Below are positions 62,191 through 64,000 of a stretch of 64,000 nt of DNA, piece after piece. The position numbers and the translations under genes are program-made. Every line of letters begins with the position of its first letter. The stretch's first letter is position 1. The notes beneath the pieces are model-generated. The model searched no databases and had not been told where the DNA came from. It was given only the letters and a program-made list of their open reading frames with translations. Source of the stretch: VAZQ01 sp963702695 (GTDB taxonomy: Bacteria > Pseudomonadota > Alphaproteobacteria > Rhizobiales > Xanthobacteraceae); the NCBI GenBank assembly GCA_963702695.1, contig CAVPDS010000005.1, positions 1-64,000 of the forward strand, written 5' to 3'.

Positions 62191-62219
62191 TGTCCCGGCC
62201 GCCGCGTTCAGGCTGCACT

Positions 62220-63785
62220 TCAGCGCGCGTCCGCGTTGTGCTGGTGCTTCGAAACGTAGAAGTAGCCGATCTTGTTGTTCGGCGGCGAACCGTACCAGAT
62301 CTTGCCGTCCTTATCGAGGAAGAAGTCGCGCATGCCGTTGTCGGTGTACGGCATCGGATATTCGAGCACCTTGCCCGAAGCCGGATCGAGCCGGCCGATC
62401 AGGTCGCGCGACTCCGACGAATACCAGAGCGCGCCGTCGGTTGCGATGCCGAGCGCATAGGGCGAGCTGTGCTGGTGCGGCAGCGGAAACTCCTTGAAGG
62501 TTTCCGTCTTCGGATCGAAGTGATCGATCTTGCTGTCGTTGAACACGCAGAACCAGACGGTGCCGTCCTTGTCGACCTGGATGCGGCGCGGCCGGTCACG
62601 CGACGGCGGCGTGTATTTGGTCACCTTGAGGGTCTGCGGATCGACCTTGCCGATGGTGCCGCGGCTGTTCATCTCGGTGAACCACACCGTGCCCTGTTGA
62701 TCGAGCGCGATGCCGTAGGCGCTCGGCACTTCCTTGATATGCACGAACTCCTCGGTCTTCGGGTCGAACCGGGTAAGCCCACCGGTCGACCACACCATGC
62801 CGTCCGGCGCGACGCGGATCGTGTGCTTGCGCCAGTCGTCCTGATATTCGGTGATCTTCTGGGTCACCGGGTCCCAGCGGCCGAGCCGCTTGGTGCCGGC
62901 TTCGGCGAGCCAGACCGAGCCGTCCGGCGCCGGCACCGCTGAGTGGATGAGCGCCGGGATGCTGTGCGGAACCGGGAATTCCTTCATCTCGCCAGTCTTC
63001 GGATTGAACCGGTTGACGTGGTTGGCCATGCCGTATTCCGGAGTCCAGAACACGCCGTCCTTGTCCGGATTCGCGGTCCATGGGAACCGCACCGGGCCGG
63101 GCATGTCGTAATCGACGTAGACGATCTTGAGCGCCTCGTCGCTGAACTGAACGACGGTGTCCTTGTAGTACGGCAGGTCGGCCGGGGACGTCGGCAGCGG
63201 CGAGTGGGTGCCGAACACGTTACTGATATAGTCGATGACCTTGTTGGCCTGCGCGTCGTCGAAGCCGCGGCGGTCGGCGAGCGAAGAGCGCATGGCTTCC
63301 CGCATCATGTCGACGCGGATTTTCCAATCTTCCCGCTCGCGCCGGAAAGGCGCCAGCTTGGTCTGGAAGCCGTGGCAGCCCATGCAGTTCTCCAGCCACT
63401 CGCGCTTGCCCGGAGCGTCGGGCAGGAGCTGGATGCCCTGGTACTGCGAGATGTCGGTCCAGCCGACCGTCCCGGGCTGCAGGGCGAAGTCCTGCGACAG
63501 GTCCTGATCGGCGGTGAGCTTCACCCCGGTCTTGGGATCGGCGCTGTAGCCGAGCGCGCGGATCGAAAGCTGGTAATCGCCCGCCGGCAGGTTCTCGACG
63601 AAATAGCGTCCCTGATTGTCGGAGAGCACGCTCACCGTCATCTTCATCGCGGCGTTGCGAGCCTGAACGAAGGCGGCGCGGAACGGTTGCCCGTCGGGAC
63701 CCTTCACGGTGCCGGCGATGGTGGCCGCATCGGCGGTCGTTGAGAGGAGAAGAAGACCCAGCACTCCCAGCGGAGTCAGTCGCAT
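62220..63785 (-). CDS. exported heme c / beta-propeller protein (paralogue C)
   Basis: A 521-residue paralogue of the previous gene. Signal peptide ends about residue 20 (STTADAATI), regulatory beta-sandwich (22-103), heme site CMGCH (134-138), propeller from about 240. ATG 63785 follows GAGGAA; a longer frame from 63854 is not needed. The last 215 bases of the window (63786-64000) contain no feature I can support. The strong similarity to paralogue B points to a tandem duplication. Confidence 0.83.
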   Translation of the reverse strand: MRLTPLGVLGLLLLSTTADAATIAGTVKGPDGQPFRAAFVQARNAAMKMTVSVLSDNQGRYFVENLPAGDYQLSIRALGYSADPKTGVKLTADQDLSQDFALQPGTVGWTDISQYQGIQLLPDAPGKREWLENCMGCHGFQTKLAPFRREREDWKIRVDMMREAMRSSLADRRGFDDAQANKVIDYISNVFGTHSPLPTSPADLPYYKDTVVQFSDEALKIVYVDYDMPGPVRFPWTANPDKDGVFWTPEYGMANHVNRFNPKTGEMKEFPVPHSIPALIHSAVPAPDGSVWLAEAGTKRLGRWDPVTQKITEYQDDWRKHTIRVAPDGMVWSTGGLTRFDPKTEEFVHIKEVPSAYGIALDQQGTVWFTEMNSRGTIGKVDPQTLKVTKYTPPSRDRPRRIQVDKDGTVWFCVFNDSKIDHFDPKTETFKEFPLPHQHSSPYALGIATDGALWYSSESRDLIGRLDPASGKVLEYPMPYTDNGMRDFFLDKDGKIWYGSPPNNKIGYFYVSKHQHNADAR

Positions 63786-64000
63786 GATGTTTCCTCGCGT
63801 TGTCGTTGCTTTTAAAGCAGCCGCGCTGCAGCTTGCGAATCGGGCGCCGGACATCGCTGCGCGGAGCCTGGTTCGAAGTCGCGCTGGCGCGCAGACTAGC
63901 AGCTTAGAGCGGTTCCACCAATGGCCGAATTGGCAATCGGAGTATGCGTTGACAGCCTTTGAACGGTGCCTAGTGTGATTGCATCGATGCCATCACGGCG

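Overview
The window looks like chromosomal DNA of a high-GC alphaproteobacterium of the Rhizobiales (Bradyrhizobium / Xanthobacteraceae-like). The signs are the strong G/C third-position bias, the typical Rhizobiales palindromic intergenic repeats (for example at 2495, 30746, 36571, 41519, 52612 and 60184), and gene families common in that order: TctC/Bug and TAXI receptors, a PRC-barrel protein, oxalyl-CoA enzymes and a DUF559 nuclease. I saw no rRNA, tRNA or CRISPR array.

Layout. 1-1083: remnant of a DUF2252 gene with several frameshifts. 1255-4403: aminotransferase and K+/H+ antiporter. 4416-7406: molybdate ABC operon modABC plus a cytosolic BtuF-like protein. 7624-13968: murein endopeptidase, GT-C-like membrane protein, small basic protein, PRC-barrel, alpha/beta hydrolase, RidA and a secreted unknown. 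14072-18607: an accessory insertion at the 3' end of lepA. It holds an IS3-family element that splits an unknown gene, then a cytosine methyltransferase, Vsr and candidate restriction endonuclease cassette. Two partial copies of the lepA 3' end mark its segments, and the intact lepA follows. 20469-24382: three tandem TctC-like receptors and a class II glutamine amidotransferase. 24551-28710: a Gram-negative sortase, its VIT/VWA target with an LPKTA sorting signal, and an XRE regulator.

29270-30739: a long leader with a terminator/anti-terminator-like fold precedes an ornithine-type decarboxylase that carries one frameshift. 30834-33366: a COG0523 (CobW-like) metallochaperone GTPase operon with GTGA stop-start overlaps. 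33455-37617: TAXI receptor, a heme c / beta-propeller protein and an MBL-fold hydrolase. 37626-40433: a zinc/manganese-type ABC operon with a small His-rich leader gene and a palindromic Zur-like box. 40564-43843: KDG kinase, a permease in two halves, biotin synthase.

43898-57187 is the metabolic core. It encodes oxalyl-CoA decarboxylase, formyl-CoA transferase, a 10-formyl-THF hydrolase-like enzyme, formate-THF ligase and a two-subunit NAD-linked formate dehydrogenase, with a GntR regulator at the head. Together these would take oxalate through oxalyl-CoA and formyl-CoA to formate, and then to CO2 plus NADH or into the folate C1 pool. A molybdate transporter (modABC) and tungstate transporter parts (tupA, tupB at 58537-60109) in the same window could supply the metal for the dehydrogenase. 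A DUF559 nuclease gene bracketed by inverted palindromic repeats sits inside the formate dehydrogenase operon. The window ends with two more heme c / beta-propeller proteins, paralogues of the one at 34897.
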